Shown in pieces: positions 1-5,139 of a DNA stretch of 7,371 bases. The position numbers and the translations under genes were made by a program. The stretch covers positions 1 to 7,371 of the forward strand of contig CAYNYF010000124.1 in NCBI GenBank assembly GCA_964401385.1. Reading direction: 5' to 3'. Within the stretch, counting starts at the first letter, position 1. Each line of letters opens with the position of its first letter. This DNA is from CAYNYF01 sp964401385 (GTDB lineage Bacteria > Planctomycetota > Phycisphaerae > SM23-33). The notes below the pieces were generated by a model. It saw only the letters and a list, made by a program, of their open reading frames with translations. It was not told the DNA's origin and made no database searches.

Positions 1-3
1 CGC

Positions 4-102
4 CTAGGGTGCGTGCTCGCCCGCACGCGAATTGCTTTCTTCCCGGCGCCGCCTGGGCCATGTCTGATTCCATGACAGGTGGCTGCAAGCAGCCACCCTA
101 CC
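4..102. repeat. REPIN-like inverted palindrome pair, copy 1 (98 bp)
   Basis: A palindrome reading TAGGGTGCGTGC at the left end (from 5) and a palindrome GGTGGCTGCAAGCAGCCACC at the right end (78-97, then CTACC) face each other. On its own strand each palindrome is preceded by a TAG/GTAG head: CTAG at 4-7 on the left (a degraded GTAG) and GTAG on the minus strand at 101-98 on the right. The right palindrome pairs 9 bp around a 2-nt centre. The left one carries a C at 21 that breaks its symmetry. A second copy of the same length lies at 174-271. GTAG heads next to an imperfect palindrome, and inverted pairs of such units, are the hallmark of REP/REPIN elements. Assignment to that class is inference. 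Confidence 0.65.
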
Positions 103-128
103 GAGCGCCCGGGGCCGGCACGGAGTGC

Positions 129-152
129 GTAGGGTGCGTGCTTGCACGCACC
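129..152 (+). repeat. Solo REP-like palindrome with GTAG head
   Basis: GTAG at 129-132 is followed directly by the perfect palindrome GGTGCGTGCTTGCACGCACC (133-152), with 9-bp arms and a TT centre. It has the same head and nearly the same arm sequence as the left ends of the two 98-bp units but no right-hand partner. It lies between the two units. It is the cleanest single copy in the window and the best guide to the unit consensus. Confidence 0.65.
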
Positions 153-172
153 TGCTTCCTCCGTTTCAGCGC

Positions 173-271
173 GTAGGGTGCGTGCTCGCACGCACGCGAA
201 TTGCTTTCTTCCCGGCGCCGCCTGCGCGATATGTCATTCGGTGACAGGTGGCTGCAAGCAGCCACCCTACC
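173..271. repeat. REPIN-like inverted palindrome pair, copy 2 (98 bp)
   Basis: This copy aligns with 5-102 over 98 bp. The first 50 or so positions differ only at one base (190 against 21), the right-hand palindrome is identical, and the differences gather in the middle (about 224-241). The left end has an intact GTAG head (173-176) and a GTGCGTG/CACGCAC hairpin (178-195). The right end has the GGTGGCTGC/GCAGCCACC hairpin (247-266), with CTAC at 267-270. Both heads point outward. Preserved ends with a diverged centre fit copies related by mobilisation or by a local duplication. Confidence 0.65.
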
Positions 272-292
272 GCCTGGGCGATATGTCATTCC
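270..292 (+). repeat. Partial third copy of the REPIN-like unit interior
   Basis: The segment at 270-292 repeats 218-240 of the previous unit at 21 of 23 positions (core GCGATATGTCATTC) and resembles 49-72 of the first unit. It starts immediately at the CTACC end of copy 2, has no palindrome on either side, and then runs into unrelated sequence. It is probably the remnant of a deleted or truncated third unit. The rest of the stretch to 446 shows nothing I can identify. Confidence 0.5.
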
Positions 293-446
293 ATGCCTCC
301 CGGCCAAGCGCGGGCGAGGTAATCGAGGCGGATCGAGAGAATATCGGACTTCTGAAAGAGACGTTCACATGTCGCGCTGCTACACGATCTATACGCCGGG
401 CATGATACGGGTATGCGACATGGTTATGGATTCCCGGGCCAGGCCG

Positions 447-971
447 TCATGCGTTTGCAGATCTTTCCTGCATCCACACCGACAGTTCCTCCCTCTGGTC
501 CGGGTTGACCTGTGCGATGGCTTTGACGATCCCAACGAAGTCGTCCGTCGTGAGTGGGAACATGCGACCGGTGGTGCCCGGGCCAAAGCACTTGGGATCG
601 CAACCTGTGGCTCCAAGCTCGGCCAGAGTCAGCGGATGTTGCAGCCGGAATGCCGTAACTGCCGGCTTCAAATAGAATAAGTTGTACTGTCTGGAACCCT
701 TGTCGGCCTCCATGCCGCAGGAATCGGCTTGGCTTATGGCATGGATGGATTTGTCATCAACCTGATACAACACCACCAAATCGCCAGTTTGAATCTGCCG
801 GATATACGCCATGCTCTGGGGGCTTTTTGTGGAATTGCGGCCCCCCGAAGGGAACCGTTCACTGGAATCATTGTTGACTCCGTCGAGGTAAGTGTTGCAG
901 TGCCACCCACGACGGCCGCCCTTGAGCATTAACCGGCTCTTCTGAATCCAAATATTCACAGAATTCCTCAT
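447..971 (-). CDS. EVE/PUA-like domain protein, hypothetical
   Basis: This is a 174-residue protein from the ATG at 971. A TTG four codons earlier (983) is also possible, an in-frame TAA stands at 993-995, and no strong Shine-Dalgarno is visible. After a short N-terminal strand (NIWIQ, residues 6-10), the core reads GDLVVLYQ at 63-70 and HAISQ at 77-81. A PLTLAEL segment and a late FPLTTDDFVGIV segment follow. This order of 'GD.v.lYq', a strand, 'PL.l..l' and a terminal helix recalls EVE/PUA-like domains, which bind modified bases in RNA or DNA. The match is by eye and the family call is tentative. There are no membrane segments or signal peptide. The gene has visibly lower GC and less skewed codons than the genes from 2300 onward and lies next to the REP-like array, so it may have been acquired. 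Its partner genes, if any, are outside the window. Confidence 0.6.
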   Translation of the reverse strand: MRNSVNIWIQKSRLMLKGGRRGWHCNTYLDGVNNDSSERFPSGGRNSTKSPQSMAYIRQIQTGDLVVLYQVDDKSIHAISQADSCGMEADKGSRQYNLFYLKPAVTAFRLQHPLTLAELGATGCDPKCFGPGTTGRMFPLTTDDFVGIVKAIAQVNPDQREELSVWMQERSANA

Positions 972-1037
972 GATGGTTGCCAAAACAATGGTTTATCGCG
1001 AATTGGACTTTTGTCCTCTTCCGTCAAGCAACTGATC

Positions 1038-1116
1038 CACCCGACCATCGGGCGGCTTTCGTAGCCCCAGGTCCCGGCCGGCTATCCCCGGCAGGTTGCG
1101 TCCCCGCAGAGCCTGC
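1038..1116 (-). other. Cluster of three hairpins upstream of the EVE-like gene
   Basis: The 370 bp between the EVE-like gene and the 51-codon gene has no convincing coding sequence. Read on the minus strand it holds three neighbouring hairpins. The first (1116-1091) has outer arms GCAGG/CCTGC and inner arms TGCG/CGCA, capped by GGGA, a GNRA-type loop. The second (1066-1054) pairs GGCT with AGCC around ACGAA. The third (1054-1038) pairs CGCCCGA with TCGGGTG using one G-U, with loop TGG. They end about 65 bases before the ATG at 971, so they could be leader RNA of that gene. No known RNA class was recognised, and short hairpins are common by chance in GC-rich DNA. Confidence 0.25.
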
Positions 1117-1341
1117 TTTTGTTTCACCGGCTGGTCGTATTGTCCTGCTGCTATCGCCCATCGTCAATCGGATTGCGCCTGCCTTCTCAGGCGGGGATCT
1201 TCTCTGGCCGCTGTTACCGTTTGGCCTTGCGGGCCTCTCGCGCGGCTGCTCGCTTAGGCTCTGGCACCGCCAAGCCGGCCGTGGCCCGCCTTGCGCCACA
1301 GTTTTTCCCCGCCCTTTACAGGGCCGCTTTTCGGGCGACGG

Positions 1342-1497
1342 CTATGGGGATTCGGAGGCATCCTGCGGCTCGGCCGCGGGGGAGTCCGTGGAGTTGGTGT
1401 TCTTGCGGGCCTCTTTGGCCAAGCGCTTCTGCTGCTGCTTCTTTTTCCTGGCCAGTTCTTTCCGTCGCTTTTCGAAGTTGAACTTTGGTCTCGCCAA
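1342..1497 (-). CDS. Small lysine/arginine-rich charged protein, 51 aa
   Basis: A TTG start at 1497 opens a 51-codon frame ending in TAG (1344-1342). The protein begins (M)ARPKFNFEKRRKEL, continues with a run of K, R and Q (residues 10-32), and ends in an acidic Ser/Pro/Glu-rich tail. AAAGG stands 8 bases before the TTG, a good ribosome site. A GTG two codons earlier (1503) is the alternative start, and an in-frame TAA lies further upstream. I recall small bacterial proteins starting 'M-A-[RK]-P-K-x-x-F-E-K-R' with unknown function, which supports the TTG start, but I cannot cite a family name. The composition suggests a soluble, helical or disordered protein that could bind nucleic acid or ribosomes. 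It follows the RRM gene by 73 bp on the same strand with no obvious terminator between, so the two may be co-transcribed. Confidence 0.7.
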   Translation of the reverse strand: MARPKFNFEKRRKELARKKKQQQKRLAKEARKNTNSTDSPAAEPQDASESP

Positions 1498-1570
1498 GTT
1501 CACCGCCTTTCGCCGTCGCCCGGCATTCCTGTCGGCGCGCCCTGCTTACGCTTGATATGGCTCGCGAATG

Positions 1571-1909
1571 TTAGTACCGACCACCACGGCCGCCGCCGCC
1601 GCTGCGGCCGCCGCGCCCGCCACCACCGTAGCCGCCTCGGCGACCGCCGCCCGGCCGCTCCTCGCGAGGCTTGGCTTCGTTGACGGTCAGCGCGCGACCG
1701 GAGTAATCCTTGCCGTTCAGTGCGGCGATGGCCGCCTGGGCTTCCTCCTCGCTGGACATTTCGACAAAGCCGAAGCCTTTGCTGCGGCCGCTCATCCTGT
1801 CCATAATGACGTTAGCACTTCCGACTTCGCCGTACTGTGAGAACAATTGCGAGAGGTCCGCATCGTTCACATCGTACCCAAGGTTTCCGACGTACAACTT
1901 TTTGCCCAT
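1571..1909 (-). CDS. Single-RRM glycine-rich RNA-binding protein
   Basis: This 112-residue protein has one RNA recognition motif followed by an RGG/glycine-rich tail. RNP2 is LYVGNL (residues 5-10) and RNP1 is KGFGFVEM (44-51). Both carry the aromatic residues that stack on RNA bases (Y6, F46, F48). The RRM fills about residues 3-80. From about 86 to the end the chain is Gly/Arg repeats with a terminal Tyr. Such short bacterial proteins (cyanobacterial Rbp-type and the RNP-1-like proteins of planctomycetes and deltaproteobacteria) bind single-stranded RNA and are often cold-induced. That role here is inferred. The ATG at 1909 is fixed by AGGAGA five bases upstream. The gene has its own promoter and a long leader, and the 51-codon gene follows. 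The GC-rich low-complexity 3' end gives spurious open frames on the other strand. Confidence 0.93.
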   Translation of the reverse strand: MGKKLYVGNLGYDVNDADLSQLFSQYGEVGSANVIMDRMSGRSKGFGFVEMSSEEEAQAAIAALNGKDYSGRALTVNEAKPREERPGGGRRGGYGGGGRGGRSGGGGRGGRY

Positions 1910-2025
1910 GAGAGTCTCCTATCGTAAGGCCGTGTGGATCCTTCGTTTGGGCTTTCCCGGATCCATCTCAAAGGGGCTGCGGTTCCGGCCCAGGCACTCC
2001 GGAGCGGCAACCGCCGACCCCAACC
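1910..2025 (-). promoter_or_regulatory. Structured 5' leader of the RRM gene
   Basis: About 115 bases separate the predicted transcription start (near 2025) from the RRM start codon. In transcript order, 2021-1973 can fold as an extended hairpin closed by GGGG/CCCC and GCGGTT/AACCGC with CCGG/CCGG inside. 1965-1935 folds as TGGATCC/GGATCCA (7 bp) around a 17-base loop that itself contains GGG/CCC. The ribosome site AGGAGA comes after both. Long folded leaders that control translation with temperature are typical of cold-shock and RNA-binding protein genes. Such a function here is inference. Confidence 0.5.
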
Positions 2026-2031
2026 ACGGCA

Positions 2032-2060
2032 ATTATCGTTCGCGGCGCATTGAAAGTCAA
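2032..2060 (-). promoter_or_regulatory. Sigma70-type promoter of the RRM gene
   Basis: On the minus strand the sequence is TTGACT (2060-2055), a 17-bp spacer and GATAAT (2037-2032). Each hexamer is one base from consensus and the spacing is optimal. This is the strongest promoter match in the window. It stands in non-coding, locally AT-richer DNA 120 bp ahead of the RRM start codon, and no other gene lies between. Confidence 0.7.
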
Positions 2061-2233
2061 AGCAGTAGTACGATTGTAACTGCCCCAAGGATTGTGGTGG
2101 TTTCTTTAGACGGCAGGCGGGCAAACATTCCTGTGACCAGCTTAGAATCATGCAAAAAGCTGAGAGCTGTGAAAGCGCCTCAGAATTGTTTCCGGTGGAG
2201 CAAAGACCAACCATCACTTTCCGCCCCGCCCGA

Positions 2234-2270
2234 GCGGAGCCAACCTCCGCGACCTCCGGGTTATGAGACC
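2234..2270 (-). other. tRNA-Met-like remnant (anticodon- and T-arm-like segment)
   Basis: On the minus strand a GGTCTCATAACCCGGAGGTCG segment (from about 2269) resembles the anticodon loop and variable region of bacterial tRNA-Met, with CTCATAA as the loop and CAT at 2265-2263. It is followed by a hairpin, GCGGAG/CTCCGC (2250-2234), where a T arm would be. The anticodon stem pairs poorly, the T loop lacks the TTCRA pattern, no D arm is seen, and the expected ends do not pair as an acceptor stem. It is at best a degraded tRNA or a tRNA-derived repeat. Chance similarity is possible. Confidence 0.25.
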
Positions 2271-2303
2271 GCCGGACAGTGGAACCGAGGGGCAGCCGAA
2301 GAC

Positions 2304-2322
2304 TGGGTTGGGCGGCAACCCA
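2304..2322 (-). terminator. Hairpin just after the glycosyltransferase stop, possible terminator
   Basis: Five bases after the TGA stop of the glycosyltransferase gene (2330-2328), the minus strand reads TGGGTTG, a 5-base loop and CAACCCA: a perfect 7-bp stem. Its position fits a transcript end. No T run follows, so a classical intrinsic terminator is not supported. It could instead be a 3' stabilising hairpin or part of an intergenic repeat. The rest of the gap to the RRM promoter holds only the tRNA-like remnant. Confidence 0.4.
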
Positions 2323-2327
2323 CCTTT

Positions 2328-4208
2328 TCAGGGGCGACGTTTGAGCAGGGCCATTTCGCTGAAGGAGTAATCGGCCAGCGTGGGGTCTGCGATTCGTGCC
2401 GCCTCGACGTAGTTCTCCCGCACCCAGGCGTGCAGCCTGACGCCGAAGTCCCGGCCGAAGCCCTTCACGTCGTACTCGTCGGTGGTGCGGTTGACCAGGA
2501 CGATGAAGTCGGGCGGACTGGCCCGGAAGGCCTCCAGCATCGCCGTCTCGCCGAAGAGGGCGAACTCCGGCGGCATGAAGTTGACGTACGGCGTGGGGTT
2601 GCGCCGGCCGGACAGGACGTTCAGCATCACCCCCTCCGGCAGGACGGCCAGCGTCTGGTCGTCGCCGGCCTCCTCCTCGATGGCGGCGAGCATGCCCTTG
2701 ATGACGTTGCCGCGGGCGTCCGTGCGGAACGCCGCCGTGGCCGTGCGAATGGTGACGTTCTTGACGCCGTACCAGTGGTCGGCGGCCCACAGGTGCAGCC
2801 CGACGTACACCGTCAGCACGGCCAGGGCGATCAGCCGGAGGTTCCACCCCGCCCGCCGGCGGCGCTGGAGGGCGGCCGGGAGCCAGTCGACCAGGACCGC
2901 CGCCGCCACCACCGCCCCCGGCATCGCCAGGGCGAAGCCGTAGTGCGCCGGCATCACCCGCAGCAGGATCTTCGGCAGCAGCAGCAGGGAGAAGCCGACC
3001 AGCGTGAGCCGAAGAAGCGTCCGCGCGCGGACCTCGTCCGGGCCGCGGCGCTGCCGCCACAGCATCCAGCCCGCGGCGACGAGCATGCCGGCGAGCACGG
3101 CCGGCAGCGGGCGGAGCAGGCGCCCGGCGATCCGCCCCAGCCATTCGGACGAGAAGTACCCCGCGATCAGCACCGCCACCGCCGCCAGCGCGCCGATCGT
3201 AAGCCCGCGCCGGTCGCCGCGGCGGAAGGCGAGCGCCACCCCGACGGCGGGGACGACCACGGCCGCCCACTGCCCTAATTGCTTCAGCAGTATGCCCAGG
3301 TTCCGGGCCGGCTGGTCGGTGCCCATGGTCCACCGGTAGAAGTACATTCCGCGGATGTGCGGGTTCAGCGCCCCGGGCCAGCTTCCCAGCGTCCCTGCCA
3401 GGGCCTGACCGGCCGGCATCCGCGCCGAAAGCAGCAGGAACGCGCACACCGGCGGCAGCACCAGCCCGCCGAGAAAGGCCGCCAGCGCCGCGGCCGTCGT
3501 CCGCCATGGCGGGCGCTGAAGCCACAGCGTCGCCGCCATGCCCGCCAGCAGCGCTCCGCCGGCCGCCAGGAAGATCTCCGCCTTGGTCAGGAACACCAGC
3601 CCCAGGGCCAGTCCCGCCCCCGCGGCCGCGGTCCACCGCCGGCGGTGCTGAAACCGGGACAGGCACACCAGCCCGGTTAGCGAAAGCAGCATGCCGTGGG
3701 TCATCTCGTGCGAGTAGGGCGTGACGAAGTTGGCGTTGCCGAACAGACCGTACTGGCAGAAGGCGAACGTCCCCAGAAAAAGCAGGCAGCCGGCCGTCGC
3801 CCCCCAGCGCCCCCCGGCCGAAAGCAGCAGCCGGTACAGCAGCACGGTGATGCCCGCCAGCACGCACAGGTTGGCCACCACCAGGGTGCGCATGTGCAGG
3901 CCCAGCACGCCGAACCACAGCGCGTTGACGTGCGGCGAGAGCGGGCCGTTGAAGTAGGCCAGGTCGGTGTACAGCGTTTGTCCCTGGGTGATCTGCCAGG
4001 GGATGTACAGCTCCCGGCCGAAATCGACCATGGCGTCGGCCCACGCCCCCCAGGTCCACCAGGCCAGCACGACCCCGACCAGGAAGATCACCAGCAGTGG
4101 GAAGTACGGGTTGCGGAGGAGCGACCGTCCGCCGGCGGCAGGGGAGCCCTTGCCGACCGCCTTCCTTGGCCTGCGACGCAAGCCTTTCTTGTGTTTGCTC
4201 TTGGCCAT
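2328..4208 (-). CDS. GT-C/PMT-like membrane glycosyltransferase
   Basis: This is a 626-residue polytopic membrane protein. A basic cytoplasmic N-terminus (residues 1-32, rich in K and R) precedes the first membrane segment (about 35-56). The first outer loop carries DFGRE (62-66) followed by LYTDL and NGPLSPH (79-93). This Asp-containing pattern is typical of lipid-phosphate-sugar-dependent GT-C enzymes of the PMT/ArnT type. Many hydrophobic segments follow, the last at about 457-476, and a soluble, probably outward-facing domain of some 150 residues ends the chain. By family it would move a sugar from a polyprenyl-phosphate carrier to a lipid, protein or glycan; the substrate is unknown. I chose the ATG at 4208. 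An upstream in-frame GTG (4298) is inside the predicted -35 box, and the intervening codons look non-coding. No good Shine-Dalgarno is seen. No pathway partners are adjacent. Confidence 0.85.
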   Translation of the reverse strand: MAKSKHKKGLRRRPRKAVGKGSPAAGGRSLLRNPYFPLLVIFLVGVVLAWWTWGAWADAMVDFGRELYIPWQITQGQTLYTDLAYFNGPLSPHVNALWFGVLGLHMRTLVVANLCVLAGITVLLYRLLLSAGGRWGATAGCLLFLGTFAFCQYGLFGNANFVTPYSHEMTHGMLLSLTGLVCLSRFQHRRRWTAAAGAGLALGLVFLTKAEIFLAAGGALLAGMAATLWLQRPPWRTTAAALAAFLGGLVLPPVCAFLLLSARMPAGQALAGTLGSWPGALNPHIRGMYFYRWTMGTDQPARNLGILLKQLGQWAAVVVPAVGVALAFRRGDRRGLTIGALAAVAVLIAGYFSSEWLGRIAGRLLRPLPAVLAGMLVAAGWMLWRQRRGPDEVRARTLLRLTLVGFSLLLLPKILLRVMPAHYGFALAMPGAVVAAAVLVDWLPAALQRRRRAGWNLRLIALAVLTVYVGLHLWAADHWYGVKNVTIRTATAAFRTDARGNVIKGMLAAIEEEAGDDQTLAVLPEGVMLNVLSGRRNPTPYVNFMPPEFALFGETAMLEAFRASPPDFIVLVNRTTDEYDVKGFGRDFGVRLHAWVRENYVEAARIADPTLADYSFSEMALLKRRP

Positions 4209-4269
4209 TGGGGTGAATGCAGGCGGCCGCGGGTGCCGCCCGCGTTTCTGCTGGCGACGTCGCCGGGCC

Positions 4270-4298
4270 ACGATAGCAGATCCGCCCGGCCTTGTCAC
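4270..4298 (-). promoter_or_regulatory. Probable promoter of the glycosyltransferase gene
   Basis: On the minus strand: GTGACA (4298-4293), a 17-bp spacer ending in TGC, and TATCGT (4275-4270), that is, a -35 one base from consensus and an extended -10. The predicted start of transcription is about 55 bases ahead of the ATG at 4208, which supports that start over the GTG at 4298. Confidence 0.45.
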
Positions 4299-4330
4299 TT
4301 ACGGACGGCGGCCGCCCGGCGCGGGCACGG

Positions 4331-4876
4331 TCACGCGAGCCTGGCCTTGATGCCCTCAATGAACTCGCTGAGCTTTCGCAGCTCGGCGGGGTTGCCGGCC
4401 AGGTCGTCCTTCTCGCGGGCGAGCAGGCGGACCTTGCCGAGGATCTCGGCCCCGTAATGCCCCAGCCAGGCCGAGAGCATCCGCTCGTGCGTCTCGAAGC
4501 CGCTGGCGGTGGCCACGGAGACGATGGCCGCCTTCTTGCCGGCGAAGGGCCTCACCTCGTGGGCGTACAGCCCGTGCGAGCGGTCGATGAAGTCCTTCAG
4601 CGCCCCCGGCGGGCCCAGCCAGTAGACCGGGGCGGCGAGGATCAGGACGTCGGCCGACTGCCATTCGGCCAGGACGGCCTCGAAGTCGTCGTCCTGAATC
4701 GCGCACCGCATGATCTCCATGCACCGGCGGCATCCCAGGCAGTGCTTGATGTGGTAATCGTGGACGCGCAGGAACTTCGTCTGGCCTAGCCCGGCGAGCA
4801 TCTCCAGGGCGCGCTTCCCAGCCGTGTCGGTGTTGCCCCCGCGCCGCGGGCTGCCGGATATGGCGAGTATTTTCAT
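4331..4876 (-). CDS. NADPH-dependent FMN reductase/iron-sulfur flavoprotein (Isf-like)
   Basis: This 181-residue protein has a flavodoxin-like fold. It opens with KILAISGSPRRGGNT (residues 2-16), the phosphate-binding loop for FMN. It then has a cysteine cluster C46-x2-C49-x2-C52-x5-C58, followed by LILAAPVYW (about 75-84), the second flavin-contacting loop. The Cys spacing fits the CX2CX2CX4-7C motif of iron-sulfur flavoproteins such as Methanosarcina Isf, which bind a [4Fe-4S] cluster. The protein is therefore probably a dimeric redox enzyme passing electrons from a ferredoxin-like donor. The acceptor is unknown; oxygen, peroxide or a quinone are possibilities. The ATG at 4876 has GAGGG 8 bases upstream and a promoter close by. 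It is soluble, with no signal peptide. It appears to be a single-gene unit, 122 bp from the glycosyltransferase. Longer frames through this locus are artefacts of GC-rich DNA. Confidence 0.88.
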   Translation of the reverse strand: MKILAISGSPRRGGNTDTAGKRALEMLAGLGQTKFLRVHDYHIKHCLGCRRCMEIMRCAIQDDDFEAVLAEWQSADVLILAAPVYWLGPPGALKDFIDRSHGLYAHEVRPFAGKKAAIVSVATASGFETHERMLSAWLGHYGAEILGKVRLLAREKDDLAGNPAELRKLSEFIEGIKARLA

Positions 4877-4906
4877 TTCACGTCCCTCTTTCCGCGGTAG
4901 GGCCGC

Positions 4907-4935
4907 AGTATAGCCGTGGAAGCTGGCCGTGACAC
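4907..4935 (-). promoter_or_regulatory. Probable promoter of the flavoprotein gene
   Basis: On the minus strand: GTGTCA (4935-4930), a 17-bp spacer and TATACT (4912-4907). The -10 is one base from consensus and the -35 two. Transcription would start about 25 bases before the ATG at 4876, leaving just room for the GAGGG ribosome site. Confidence 0.5.
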
Positions 4936-4978
4936 CCGGCGGCGAGCGGGCAGTCCAGGCGACTGGCGGCGGGGGAGT

Positions 4979-5076
4979 CCACGAATTACACGAATTAACA
5001 CGAATTACACAAATTAGAGAACGTTTGAAAAAGAAGAAGAATTCGTGCAATTCGGTTTCATTCGTGAAATTCGTGG
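4979..5076. repeat. Large imperfect inverted repeat, 36-bp arms ('cacgaatt' type)
   Basis: The left arm (4979-5014, starting CCACGAATTACACGAATT) pairs with the right arm (5041-5076, ending AATTCGTGAAATTCGTGG) at 30 of 36 positions around a 26-base purine-rich loop. The arms are built from tandem versions of an ACACGAATTA-like unit. The base content is far lower in GC than the flanks. Similar 'cacgaatt' repeats are scattered between genes in planctomycetes and some other bacteria. Lying between two co-oriented genes, nadB and the flavoprotein gene, its transcript could form a long hairpin that ends or stabilises the nadB message. That role is inference. Confidence 0.8.
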
Positions 5077-5139
5077 TCTGATTCTCCGCTGAGCGCCTGG
5101 ACGGAAACTTGGAGAGACCTGGGCCGGCGACGGCGACCG

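Noticed and set aside
1..300. CRISPR array
   Set aside because: The repeats are paired palindromes with conserved interiors, not regular repeats separated by unique spacers, and no cas gene is present.
201..680. Plus-strand open frame starting in the repeat array
   Set aside because: The first part translates the palindromic repeats and the rest is antisense to the EVE-like gene, with no recognisable domain.
1030..1116. Possible c-di-GMP-I (GEMM-I) riboswitch, suggested by GGGACGCAA on the minus strand
   Set aside because: In GEMM-I this string lies on the 3' side of a GAAA-capped stem. Here GGGA is itself the loop of a TGCG/CGCA stem, and the second conserved arm is not found.
1214..1273. 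Minus-strand TTG frame of 19 codons, basic and ending KAKR
   Set aside because: It is too short, lacks a ribosome site, and has nothing to support it beyond composition.
2221..2310. A functional tRNA-Met gene on the minus strand
   Set aside because: No acceptor pairing, no D arm, a mispaired anticodon stem and no TTCRA T loop; kept only as a possible remnant.
1710..3278. Long plus-strand open frame
   Set aside because: It is antisense to both the RRM and glycosyltransferase genes, has the low-complexity composition of a shadow frame, and shows no domain.
1867..4359. Long minus-strand open frame overlapping the glycosyltransferase gene in another frame
   Set aside because: It is Arg/Ala/Gly/Pro-rich with no domain, and the overlapping frame encodes a coherent membrane protein with a DFGRE motif. 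It is a product of high GC.
4894..4902. GTAGGG near the flavoprotein promoter as another REP head
   Set aside because: No palindrome follows it and it lies within promoter and leader sequence, so it is a chance match.
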